This document shows, one piece after another, positions 1 through 8,975 of a stretch of 40,027 nt of DNA. The DNA is from Jaenimonas drosophilae (taxonomy: Eukaryota > Euglenozoa > Kinetoplastea > Trypanosomatida > Trypanosomatidae). Each line of letters starts with the position of its first letter. Position 1 is the stretch's first letter. The translations under genes were made by a program, and so were the position numbers. Location: positions 1 through 40,027 of the forward strand of contig JASAON010001491.1 in NCBI GenBank assembly GCA_030849065.1, in the 5' to 3' direction. The notes beneath the pieces are model-generated. The model saw only the letters and a list, made by a program, of their open reading frames with translations. It did not search any database and had not been told where the DNA came from.

Positions 1-2900
1 CAGAATGCCGAGATGCGCGCCGACCAGGTCCCCGGCGCCATTCTCGATCGGTGTTCTGAAAAGACTGTGTGCGCGGCTGTGCTCCGGCGCGTTGTGCTGT
101 AGGGATTTCGGGGGGCTTTTTTTGGCGCGCTCTCTTTTCGTCCCCCCCCCCCACAAAAAAAAAGCCGCTGGGGCGGGGCGTGGGTCGCGCGGGGTAAGGG
201 CCGGCGGGGGGGGGGATGGACCCCCGGCCGCGGGGCCCAATGTGCGCCACAGCCCGAAGAGAATGCGGAAAAAAAAACAGCGCGGCACCCCGCGCACCCG
301 CAACAAAAAGAGGGGGGCGCAAAAAGAGCCAAGAGCATGAAAAAAAAAACAAATCAAACTGCGGAGGGGTTTGCGGGGAACTTTGGGCGGGCGTCGAAAA
401 CTTCAGAACCCAGAGGCATGGCGCGCCAGCCGCTAAGGAAAAATGAAACGGGCATCGCAACCCACCCCCACCCGGAAACCCGGAAATTTGCACAAACGGG
501 CGGCGCCACATTCCATTTACCGGCGCGCGGCGCTTCATGTTGGGGGCAGGGCGCTTTTGGGTTTTGACGAATCGCGCGGCGGCCCGCGGCTTCAATGCGG
601 AAATGAAAATGGCGCGCGGCGGCGGGTTTCGCCCTGCGGGCGGCTCGCCCGGGGGGGGGGGGGGCGAACCCGCGCCATCCGAAACAACCGCCCGCCCCGG
701 CCGCGCGGGGCCGGCGCACCGCCCGCGAAAAAAGAGGCGCCGGTTTGATTTGCGGGGAATCCCCGACCAATTTCCAAAAAGGAGTGGGCGAACCCGCAGC
801 CAAACGAACCGAATCCGAATGACGGCGAGGCAATTCGACACCCGCGGAACAGCCGGCGCATCGCAAAGCGCCGGGTTCTCCACCCGAATTATTGAATTCC
901 CCCCCCCCCCCGCCCCACCCCCATGGCCATACCGGGATGGCGCCCGCAAATGCCACGCCAATCCAGCCAGAGGCACAGGGCAGGGGAAGAATGCAACAAT
1001 TCAGTTGGAATGCCGAGCGCGTCGCGCCCACCGTTCCACGCTTATCAAATCGCCCCGCCGCCGTTCGGTTCCCTTGGTGGCGGCCCGCCTCCTCCTTTTT
1101 GGAAAGGGTGGCATTCATCAAGCATTTTCTTTGCGGCCGAAACAATGGAAAAGGCTTCCCAGCGAGGTCGTTTGTCGTTTCACTCTGCCAGTTTCCGTTT
1201 TATAATACATATTATTATACATTGAGGTTGCCCGGGCGGCGGGTGACGTTGAGTGCTTAAAGCAGGGGGGAAACCCAGGGAATAGTAACACCGGCGCGCA
1301 GATCCGCGGGAAAATAACATGTCGAGGGAATGGAAAAAGGGAAACGGCATTCTCCATTATTTCCCGTAACCCGTCAGGGGTTCCAAGAAAAATTTGGGTG
1401 GGCGGGCGTGAAAAAAGGCTTCCCTGCCTCCGGAGAAAGTGCGCACCATACTGTAGAATAAGGGAAAGAAGATCAAGCGCTTGTTATCCCAGGTATCGCA
1501 ACCAATGTTCCCCCTCCATTGTTCCAAACCCCCCCCCCCCCCCGTGATGCAAGCGACACCCACCGCCCCACCACGATTCGGCATTTTGCGGGGCCACGCC
1601 GCGGTAAAAAAAAGGTATTTCCCTCGCCGGGGTGAAAAATACCCCGGCGGCCCCGCCGGGCGATTGTGAAATTATGTTGGTTCGGCCGCGCGGTTATGCC
1701 TGGGGGGGGGGGGGTTCCCTGCTCCCCCAAAAAAAACCGCCGCCGCTTTTGTTTTGCAATTTGTGGCGCTTTGGCCCCTGGCTGCGTTTTGCATTGGGTT
1801 GGAGGGGGGGGAAACCGGGGTCCCTAAAGCCGGCGGGCGGGGTCGCGGGAAAAGATAAATTGCGAAGAAATCAAAGAAAATAGGAACGGGCCATCTGTTC
1901 CATCGCGTATCGCAATTTTCGGGCGGGGTTTGGGGGGGGGGGGGAATGGGGCCGCGCTTGCGGGCGGGCGGGGGTGGTGAAATGTTTCCCTGGGGGGGGG
2001 GGGGGCGTTCGCTGCGCTGCGCCGTTTTGGGCTTTGATCATGCGCCAGCGGAACCAGGTATCGCAACCAATTCCCCGCTTCAATGTTCCACACCCAACCT
2101 CCGCGCGATTTGCGCGACGCCCCGTTGAATCTGGATTTGGCATCTTTGGCCGCTTTGCAACTTCCGGCCCGGCGGTGGTGCTTCGCCCCTCGCCGGGCCC
2201 CGCGCCGCCCCCCCTCCCCGCGGCGCAACCCGGATTCCCTCAGGGCCCGGCCGCAGGGGTTTTTCGGCTCTGGTTTTCCGCCCGCCGGCTCAACATAATT
2301 TGCCAAATTTGGGGCGTCCTCTGTTGGAGTTCAACCTCCCTGCGCGCGGGAAATCGCTTTTTTTTTTGGGCCACCCGCGGCGCCGGGGCCAGGTGGGGCG
2401 AATCCCTGGCGCCGGTCGCGCTAAATGTTGAATGGTGGTCGGGGGGTCCGTTGATTTGTTGCTTGGTCGGTTGCCTCCGCCAAAAATCTTGACGCCCCGT
2501 TTATTGCGTCATGCGGTGGCTCTTGGTGTTGTCCTTTTTCTGGTTGGGGGTGGGGGGGGGGGTGCTGCGGCTGCTCGGCTTCGGTCGGGTGTTTGCTGGG
2601 GTGTGAACGGTTGCGCTTCGAACGCCCTGGCTTTGCGTTTCGCGCTTTCTCTCGAGGGGTGGAGTTTTTTTCCCGCCCAAGTTGCAAAAATACCCCCCCC
2701 CCCCCGAGCAACTTGCTTCAATATCGCTGGTGCCGATTTCTCCGGCGCGCATGCTCTCCGCTATGCTTTGCAGCGGAAGTTGCGTTCTTGCCATGGTGCC
2801 GCAACTCGCTTTCCCGTGTGGGCAACATGGAAATGCGGCAGCGGTAATTTTTTACTGGCAGGGTGACTACTCTGTATGTGTTTGGGTCTCTCGTTTGCAG
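1..2900. other. GC-rich, homopolymer-laden non-coding left end
   Basis: No reading frame here looks like a real protein: the open frames are low-complexity, rich in G, P, A and R, and exist because stop codons are rare in GC-rich DNA. Ten runs of ten or more G or C are visible: C11 at 142, G10 at 206, G14 at 651, C13 at 899, C15 at 1529, G13 at 1702, G13 at 1932, G14 at 1992, G11 at 2552 and C13 at 2693. Shorter A and T runs are also common. A diverged repeat family is embedded (separate entry). The stretch could be subtelomeric, a transcription-start or strand-switch region, or remains of decayed repeats. The sequence alone does not decide. Confidence 0.7.
420..2095 (-). repeat. Diverged interspersed repeat family with core TTGCGAT(A/G)C
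   Basis: On the + strand the 9-mer G(C/T)ATCGCAA occurs at 452-460, 858-866, 1493-1501, 1907-1915 and 2058-2066, always in the same orientation. The copies at 1493 and 2058 share a longer block: both have GATCA and GCGC upstream, then CAGGTATCGCAACCAAT, then a TTCCCC segment, an (A)ATGTTCCA segment and a C-rich stretch. The copies at 452 and 858 keep parts of the upstream GCGCCAGC or GCGGAAC context. Read on the minus strand, the elements tend to run G-rich tract, CATT-containing spacer, then TTGCGATACC. I do not recognise the family. Confidence 0.5.
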
Positions 2901-2984
2901 TTCAATTAATTTCAGCATTAATGGACACAATTTGGAAGCTCTACTCCTGCTGCCTGATACTTTTCTCTGAATGCAACCTTTTTT

Positions 2985-3040
2985 TTCTTTCTGTACAATC
3001 CTTTCTTTCTTTTCTGCTTCTTTTCTTTTCTGCTGTATAG
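2985..3040 (+). promoter_or_regulatory. Polypyrimidine tract and trans-splice acceptor for the cyclin gene
   Basis: A roughly 50-base stretch that is almost wholly T and C, with only a short GTACAA interruption, ends in TATAG at 3036-3040. The next ATG is at 3052. This is the layout of a kinetoplastid spliced-leader acceptor. It argues that the open frame upstream of 3052, which reads through the tract, is not translated. Confidence 0.7.
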
Positions 3041-3051
3041 AATTGTGGCCT

Positions 3052-4092
3052 ATGGAGTCAGGTAATTCTTGTGATCCAGGAAGGGATAGAGTGTTTCTTG
3101 GGGATATTACAAATGCCTATCCGCAGGCACGTCGCAAGCTTTCACCAGAAGAGCTGCCGGAACAGGGGGTTCCTCGAGAAGAATCCTCTCCAAGTTTTCT
3201 CTTGGACAGTGCGTGCTCGGAGAATCAGCGAAAACGAACTGACATACGCGACGAATACAGGATTCCACAGCAGCAGCCTGGCACAGGGGTTGTCCAGTAT
3301 GGTGTGGAGATCACCTCGCATTTTCTAGAAGCTGAGCGATATACTAATGCCAATAGAATGTACCTACCGAAACAGCAATATCTTCGCTCTAGTATGCGTG
3401 TTGTTCTAATCGATTGGCTCTCTCAAGTTTCCCGTGCCTGCCGAGTGCACATTTCGTCGTTCTTTCTGGCGGTTGACATTATTGATCGATACTTAAGCTG
3501 CCGCTTAGTTCTTCGAAAGCAGTTTCAGCTTGTTGGAATTACCGCATTGCTTATTGCAACCAAGTACGAAGAAATTTGGCCGCTTTCAGTGTCAACATGC
3601 GCTCGACTTAGCGCCGGCACATACTCCAACGAGGAAGTCATCACAATGGAATTGGAAATTGCGAGCACTCTCCGATTTAAGTTTACTGTACCGACAGTAT
3701 ACCCACTTGCGTGCTTCTTTTTGCAACCCAACTCAAATCCACGCGTTCATTGTGCATCTTTCTTTTTCCTGGAGATTGCGGCTCACTGTTATGATCTACT
3801 AAAGTACTTGCCTTCTCGAGTTGCACTAGCCTGTGTGCTCCTGGGTGGTATTCTTATTGATTCTGCCGACTATGCTGACAGTATTTCAGCACTTCAGTTC
3901 TGGAACACTGAAATGCAGCTGTGCTCAATTGGTATTTCCTATGTAGAAATCTGCCCAATTGTGGAAGAACTTCTTGCACATATGAATGGTGGCCTTCTGT
4001 CAAGATGCCCGTCCGTCCTGAAGAAATATCGTGCGCCACATTATTTCTCTGTGTCGTTGCTTCCCCTTCCTGACATGTCAATCTTTGCGTGA
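3052..4092 (+). CDS. Mitotic B-type cyclin with N-terminal destruction box
   Basis: A regulatory subunit for a cyclin-dependent kinase (346 aa), probably acting in mitosis. The cyclin-box hallmark MRVVLIDWL is at residues 115-123, followed by LAVDIIDRYLS and the helix ending in KYEEI at 171-175. In the equivalents of the two CDK-contact residues of cyclin A, the Glu is kept and the Lys appears to be Arg131. Residues 13-21 read RVFLGDITN, a full RxxLxxxxN destruction box very like that of animal cyclin B1, which predicts APC/C-dependent degradation. The frame stays open upstream to 2971, but that part is the polypyrimidine tract, so I start at 3052, 11 nt after the acceptor AG. It could correspond to kinetoplastid CYC6 or another B-type cyclin. 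I do not assign the paralogue. Confidence 0.9.
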   Translation: MESGNSCDPGRDRVFLGDITNAYPQARRKLSPEELPEQGVPREESSPSFLLDSACSENQRKRTDIRDEYRIPQQQPGTGVVQYGVEITSHFLEAERYTNANRMYLPKQQYLRSSMRVVLIDWLSQVSRACRVHISSFFLAVDIIDRYLSCRLVLRKQFQLVGITALLIATKYEEIWPLSVSTCARLSAGTYSNEEVITMELEIASTLRFKFTVPTVYPLACFFLQPNSNPRVHCASFFFLEIAAHCYDLLKYLPSRVALACVLLGGILIDSADYADSISALQFWNTEMQLCSIGISYVEICPIVEELLAHMNGGLLSRCPSVLKKYRAPHYFSVSLLPLPDMSIFA

Positions 4093-4309
4093 GCACAAAC
4101 TTGACACAGCACCCTTGTTTATGGTACATTCGATAGATTTTACACAATGGACAATAGATGAACATGCAACGTTCAAAAATGTGATTTTCTTCCTTCAACA
4201 TTAGATTTGGGCAACAAACCAATTATGTTTTTCCGATAACAAACATCCCTCCTTTTTTCCTGTCTTCATTTCTAACAAAGCTTTTTTTTTTGTGGAAAAG
4301 AAGCGCAGT

Positions 4310-6361
4310 ATGATGAAGAATAGTGTAGCACGCACCCAACCGGGGAAGTCTTACGCACACATTCCCAGCGCAGACAATCTTCCAATTGGGATTGGCGCCA
4401 ATTTCCATGATGACCCAATTAATCGAAGCACTCAACGCAAGAGTCACAATCTGCTGCTTGAGCGAAAGTGGGAGTACGCGCCGCATACAGAGTACTTTTA
4501 CTCAGGTGGGACTGTGCCGCGGCGATTCCGGACATCAATGAATTCCGCTTCTTCTGCTGGTGGTGGTGAGTCTTCTTCGGATGACAACGACATTTGGGAT
4601 GGGTGGTTTTCGGAAGATATTTCGAAAGAGGACGAAGCAGAGTTTGTCGTTCGTATGGCAGCTTACTTTACTGAGAAGGTGGACGAGTCTCCAAATGAGG
4701 AGGAGCGAGTACGACGAGTACTTATCAAGTACTTTGTGAAGGACGATAGTATTGCCATTGTTGAGAATAAGGAACTGAACAGCGGAATTGTGCAGTCCAC
4801 AATTCTTGCAAGGACTCGCGTTCCCAAAAAAATGAACAATGTCAAGGAGTTAATTTCTCTTGATGACTTCAAAGTCGGAGGAACTGTCAACATTTACGAG
4901 CGAGACTATCATATCGTTGATATGGATAAGCGGAGTCGAAACTACTTCAAACAGGTTCGAAATGAGACCGTACCTGAGGGGTCGTCGTGGCCTGAAGATG
5001 CTCATACGCTTGCTCAGCGAGCAAAAATGGCAAAATCTGCGCACAGAGTTATTACATCTGATGATATGGACCGCAAGAGAATTGTGGAACAGCAGCTCAC
5101 AGGGATTTACACCAAGCATTCGAACGAAGATATCGCCATTGCGCAGCAATTTCTGAAAAATCGAATTAATGAGCATCTCACGTTTCTGGCACTCTGGGAT
5201 GATCGAGGGAGTTTAAGCGGCGATCTTCACTTTTGCATTATTCGCTTGTTCCTCGAAAATTACGCTGTTGAGGTGGGTGAGGCACTTCCTGAGAACAGTG
5301 GCCGAGTTCAGGCGCCTATTCTTATCAGCCGACAGCGAATTCCTCGCCCCGGAGCTGACCTCAACAAGAGTAGGTTTCAGCAGCACACATACGGAAAGCT
5401 CATGAAAACAGATTATCTGTGCCCCGACGACTTTCAGGTTGGCGAGACATATGATATCTTTGGAAAGCCATTTTACATCTACGATGCTGATGAGTATACC
5501 CGCGCGTACCTTCGCGATAACTTCAACGTCGGCCTTAAGGATGCGATCGACATTAGTCCTTTCATTAGAGATGAAGAGAAGAAAGTTCTATTTTTCCCAC
5601 CCCCTCCCAATGGATTTGGAAGCGAGCGAGAACGGCGTGCCAATTGGATTACCCTCACTGCAAAGCCCGCGAAGGTCGATCAGGAGGAGCGCATTCAGAA
5701 TTCTGGCAGAGTTATGAATTTTTCCGCTCTTCTCGCAAAGCCGCTTGTGAAGGGTGACGAAGAACGGGAATTTGTTATCTCGTACTTCATGGAAACCGAA
5801 GAGGTAAAAATTTTCGAGAAGACAAAGAGGAATTCCGGGTTTGTGGGAGGTCGATTCCTTGCCAAGGGTGAACACCGAAAGGAGTTGCCGAATGGCACTA
5901 CTAGACCATTCCAACCAGGAGATTTCCAGGTTGGAAAGGAGGTAACAATTTTCCAGCGACCTTTTGTGCTTACTGGTATGGATGAAGCAACCAGTAATAT
6001 TATTGCTGGAACTGCTGGGCCGACAGCAGAGCAGGTGGCAAAGGCGGAGGCATCTAAGTTTGATCCCGTAGAGGAGGAGCGAAAGCTGAGGCGAAAGTTG
6101 CAGATAGTTCTTCAGGAGAAACTCATTCAAAGAAAAGGTTGCGTACAGGAGCAATTTCGACTTCTTGGAGAGCATAGTGCGACGTGCCGCATGAACAGAG
6201 ACGTTTTCCGCCGCTCACTCAATGAAGTTCTTCACTTCAATGTAAGTAAAAGGGAAGAGGACATGCTTGTAGCCCTGATGTTTGATGGAAGGGAGGATGA
6301 GAACCACGAGATTACTTACAAGCAGTTCCAGGAGTTTGTTGATGCATGCGATGCTTGGTGA
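4310..6361 (+). CDS. EFHC1/Rib72-like axonemal protein with three DM10 domains
   Basis: Predicted flagellar doublet-microtubule inner protein (683 aa; human EFHC1 is about 640). Three DM10 (DUF1126) modules are visible at about residues 111-213, 290-401 and 469-565. Each ends in the typical pattern of a DDF/GDFxVG turn followed by a strand-rich 'vnIyerdYhIvDmD'-type segment. The C-terminal 100 residues form an EF-hand-like helical region, as in Rib72/EFHC1. The open frame extends to a GTG at 4292. I use the tandem ATGs at 4310 and 4313, which follow a T-rich tract and AG dinucleotides at 4280, 4300 and 4308. Family knowledge: DM10 proteins bind within axonemal microtubules. Flagellar location here is inferred from that. 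Confidence 0.9.
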   Translation: MMKNSVARTQPGKSYAHIPSADNLPIGIGANFHDDPINRSTQRKSHNLLLERKWEYAPHTEYFYSGGTVPRRFRTSMNSASSAGGGESSSDDNDIWDGWFSEDISKEDEAEFVVRMAAYFTEKVDESPNEEERVRRVLIKYFVKDDSIAIVENKELNSGIVQSTILARTRVPKKMNNVKELISLDDFKVGGTVNIYERDYHIVDMDKRSRNYFKQVRNETVPEGSSWPEDAHTLAQRAKMAKSAHRVITSDDMDRKRIVEQQLTGIYTKHSNEDIAIAQQFLKNRINEHLTFLALWDDRGSLSGDLHFCIIRLFLENYAVEVGEALPENSGRVQAPILISRQRIPRPGADLNKSRFQQHTYGKLMKTDYLCPDDFQVGETYDIFGKPFYIYDADEYTRAYLRDNFNVGLKDAIDISPFIRDEEKKVLFFPPPPNGFGSERERRANWITLTAKPAKVDQEERIQNSGRVMNFSALLAKPLVKGDEEREFVISYFMETEEVKIFEKTKRNSGFVGGRFLAKGEHRKELPNGTTRPFQPGDFQVGKEVTIFQRPFVLTGMDEATSNIIAGTAGPTAEQVAKAEASKFDPVEEERKLRRKLQIVLQEKLIQRKGCVQEQFRLLGEHSATCRMNRDVFRRSLNEVLHFNVSKREEDMLVALMFDGREDENHEITYKQFQEFVDACDAW

Positions 6362-6525
6362 TCTATTTGCCCTGATGCGCTAGACTTTGTATTTTCTCAC
6401 TGGATGTACATGTGATGTAACGGGATTCCTCCACTGGCTTGATTGTATGGTTTTCTTTTTGGTATTCAATGATGATTGTGATGCACACCAATCAGATTTT
6501 CCATTTTCTCCCATGTCAAAGTTTG

Positions 6526-7851
6526 ATGACGTTTCTGTTCGGTGTCACCCGCCGACAATTATTTGGCGCAGGTGGCACATTAGGTGGCGTCAAAAAAGTA
6601 GCAAGCACAAAACTTAGCTACACAGGGTGGGGGCTGAAGAGCGAAACCCGTGATCTTTGTTCCCATCTGCATCATCCACTGGTGTTGGAATACTTCGTTC
6701 GACTCTTCGAAAAGAAACAATTTTTGGATGTATGGTTGGAGCAGCACGTTGGGCACTACGATGACCATCCACTAATGAACAAGGTGGATGGAAGCAGTTT
6801 CGATATGATACGCTGGAATACCATGTACCGCGATGACCTTGAGGTAGCTGAAAAGCTTGCTACATCCCTGAAAGCACTCGATGAAAATCTTGGACTGAAA
6901 GAACAGCTGCAGCAAAAATCGAACCGGACTGACAGCGATGCTGAGCTACTTGAAATGGTGAGCGATGACATTAAAGCTACAATAGGTGAGATCGAATCAC
7001 TTAGCCCAGAGGTGGACCAGATTATGGAGAAGCGATTGGGGTTCGAAGATGTTGTTGGGTCATCCAGTAGAACTTGGAAAGTCGTGGTCAGTGGAAAAGC
7101 TGGTGGTGAGGAAGCGTCACTGTTTGCTGGTGAGCTTGCGGAAATGTTCCGTATCTATGCTCAGGAACTCCGCGATATGCGCGTTCGCCTCCTAGGAGCA
7201 GATGAAAGCGAAGAAAAAGCAGGTGTTGGCTTTGAGGTAACTGGGGAGAATGTGTATCGTTATTTTCATCATGAGATTGGGGTGCACAAAGTGCAACGGG
7301 TACCAGTTACGGATGCTGCCGGAAAAATGCAAACCTCGACAGCTGTGGTGACAATGATGCCAGTTCTCGACCCAGTTTCCGTGAATGTTCATGAATCGGA
7401 CTGCAAGATTGACTTCGTTCGTGGCTCTGGACCAGGTGGACAGGGGATGCAAAGTAGTTCGAACTGTGTTGTGCTGACTCACACTCCAACTGGAATTAGT
7501 GTGAAGTGCCATCAAACCCGATCAGCGTTAGGAAACAAGGATTTGGCTCTGCAGATGGTGGCGCAGCAAATTCTTTCACGCCGAGTGAAGGATCAGAATT
7601 CGTCTTTGCACGATGCGTGGACCAATCAGTGGAGCAGTGGTGAACGATCCGACAAGATGCGGACGTACAATTTCCCTCAAAATCGCATCACTGATCATCG
7701 ATTGGGAAAGGACTATCCTCTGAGAACTTTCATGGAGCGAGGTAGTGGGCTGAAGGACCTGCACAACGAGCTCAATGACATCAATGACCGACAGTCACTC
7801 AACAGTGTTTTGCTGAAGTACATTGTTGGAGATTTTGGGAGTGTGGTGTAG
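6526..7851 (+). CDS. Mitochondrial class I peptide chain release factor (RF1 type)
   Basis: Recognises stop codons on mitochondrial ribosomes and triggers peptide release (441 aa). The catalytic GGQ is at residues 304-306 in the context GSGPGGQGMQ. The codon-recognition loop has PVT at 260-262, the PxT form of RF1, which reads UAA and UAG. That fits kinetoplastid mitochondria, where UGA encodes Trp. The N-terminus (MTFLFGVTRRQLFGAGG) looks like a mitochondrial presequence. The frame is open to 6439, with in-frame ATGs at 6469, 6472 and 6481. I chose 6526 because it follows the last polypyrimidine stretch (6495-6514) and AG at 6520-6521. An out-of-frame ATG at 6512 would precede it if the AG at 6493-6494 were used instead. 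Confidence 0.88.
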   Translation: MTFLFGVTRRQLFGAGGTLGGVKKVASTKLSYTGWGLKSETRDLCSHLHHPLVLEYFVRLFEKKQFLDVWLEQHVGHYDDHPLMNKVDGSSFDMIRWNTMYRDDLEVAEKLATSLKALDENLGLKEQLQQKSNRTDSDAELLEMVSDDIKATIGEIESLSPEVDQIMEKRLGFEDVVGSSSRTWKVVVSGKAGGEEASLFAGELAEMFRIYAQELRDMRVRLLGADESEEKAGVGFEVTGENVYRYFHHEIGVHKVQRVPVTDAAGKMQTSTAVVTMMPVLDPVSVNVHESDCKIDFVRGSGPGGQGMQSSSNCVVLTHTPTGISVKCHQTRSALGNKDLALQMVAQQILSRRVKDQNSSLHDAWTNQWSSGERSDKMRTYNFPQNRITDHRLGKDYPLRTFMERGSGLKDLHNELNDINDRQSLNSVLLKYIVGDFGSVV

Positions 7852-7984
7852 CAAGTGTTGTTCACAGAACTAACGAAAGCCTCTGTCATCAATCAACTGT
7901 GTGAGTGCACTCGCTTCAGAGGTTCCCTTTTTGCATGTCTATTGTCCCTCTATCTCAATATCATCACGTTCACTTAGAAGAGAG

Positions 7985-8725
7985 ATGAGTGCCACACAAT
8001 CCCGATTGGACGCCATCCGACGAGGTGGCCGCTGGCTGCTCGACAAGTGGCTAGGGGTAGTTGATACCCTAATGTCTACCTTTCTCGGAGGCCCCAAGTG
8101 TATCCGGATGTCGCATGTTGTGAACTTTCAGAAAGGCTCCACCCTGCTCGTATGCTTGGCGATGATGAAGTGGAAGAGCAACTACTCTGCTACCGCAGCG
8201 GTGTACACTGCCCTCCACGGAGGGTATGGCCTATGCTGGCTACTCAAAGAGGCTGTCTTTCCGGATCCAAAATGGCAGCGAAAAATCACCATTGGCAGCG
8301 CTCTTGCGTGCTTTGGCTCAGTCTTGGGACCTTACTGGTATATTGCCTATAACGCCATTGGAAAAAAGGCAGAGAGGTCTTCTCTTGCCTTAGTTGGTGC
8401 TACTGTCGTGTATTCGCTTGGCTTATGCTTGATGATGGGATCGGATGGCCAGAAGTACTTTGTTCTTCAGAAGGAAAAAGGACTTATTACGAACGGCTTC
8501 TTCTCACGCGTGCGACATCCCAATTACCTCGGCGAGATGATGATCTACGGGTCCTTTGCATTTGTGTCAGCCCATGCTTCGTCGTGGGCTATTTTATCGT
8601 GGGTGTGGGTTGGCTTATTCGTACCATTTATGCTGCAAAAAGAGCACCGCATGAGCCGCCACCCGGAGTGGAAGTCCTACGTGGAGCGCAGCGGCTTCCT
8701 CATCCCGTCAATTCGGACGCATTGA
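7985..8725 (+). CDS. DUF1295 / isoprenylcysteine methyltransferase-fold membrane protein
   Basis: Multi-pass membrane protein of 246 aa in the DUF1295 group, related to steroid 5-alpha-reductase and ICMT/PEMT enzymes. The signature RHPNYLGE is at residues 177-184, preceded by GQKYF and an LITNGFFSRV segment and followed by a C-terminal EHRMSRHPEWKSYVERSGFLIPS stretch typical of the family. Several hydrophobic helices precede the motif. The RHPNYLGE region is normally part of the cofactor or substrate site. The actual substrate cannot be told from sequence, so lipid or isoprenoid modification is only a family-level guess. The start follows a pyrimidine-rich tract and the AG at 7976-7977. An upstream GTG at 7901 is not used. 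Confidence 0.82.
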   Translation: MSATQSRLDAIRRGGRWLLDKWLGVVDTLMSTFLGGPKCIRMSHVVNFQKGSTLLVCLAMMKWKSNYSATAAVYTALHGGYGLCWLLKEAVFPDPKWQRKITIGSALACFGSVLGPYWYIAYNAIGKKAERSSLALVGATVVYSLGLCLMMGSDGQKYFVLQKEKGLITNGFFSRVRHPNYLGEMMIYGSFAFVSAHASSWAILSWVWVGLFVPFMLQKEHRMSRHPEWKSYVERSGFLIPSIRTH

Positions 8726-8975
8726 CCTTCGTGCTGTTCCAACAATGTTATATCCTTGCTTGGAAGCAGTCAGCAATACTGTCCGATTTCTTCTCGAATA
8801 CTGAAGTCTGTGGAAGAACAGCTTCGCTCTTGCTTTGTCACCAAATCGAACACATTTTGGAATTTCTTGTGCATGAACTCAACTAATCTTCTTTTGTTGT
8901 TACGGCTGATGTTACCCTTCCTCCCCGTTCCTTACTGTTTAGATTCTATCCATTTTTCACAACCACAATTACACA

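Noticed and set aside
354..1145. 263-codon open frame on the minus strand in the GC-rich left end
   Set aside because: The conceptual protein is mostly G, A, P and R from homopolymer runs, has no domain, and the frame is explained by scarcity of stop codons in GC-rich DNA.
1824..2306. 160-codon minus-strand open frame containing the repeat motif
   Set aside because: Low complexity, overlaps the repeat family, and the copy at 1493 does not keep the same reading frame around the shared core. I treat it as non-coding repeat DNA.
2971..3051. 27-codon N-terminal extension of the cyclin
   Set aside because: It translates the polypyrimidine tract into Phe, Ser and Cys and lies upstream of the likely acceptor at 3039-3040.
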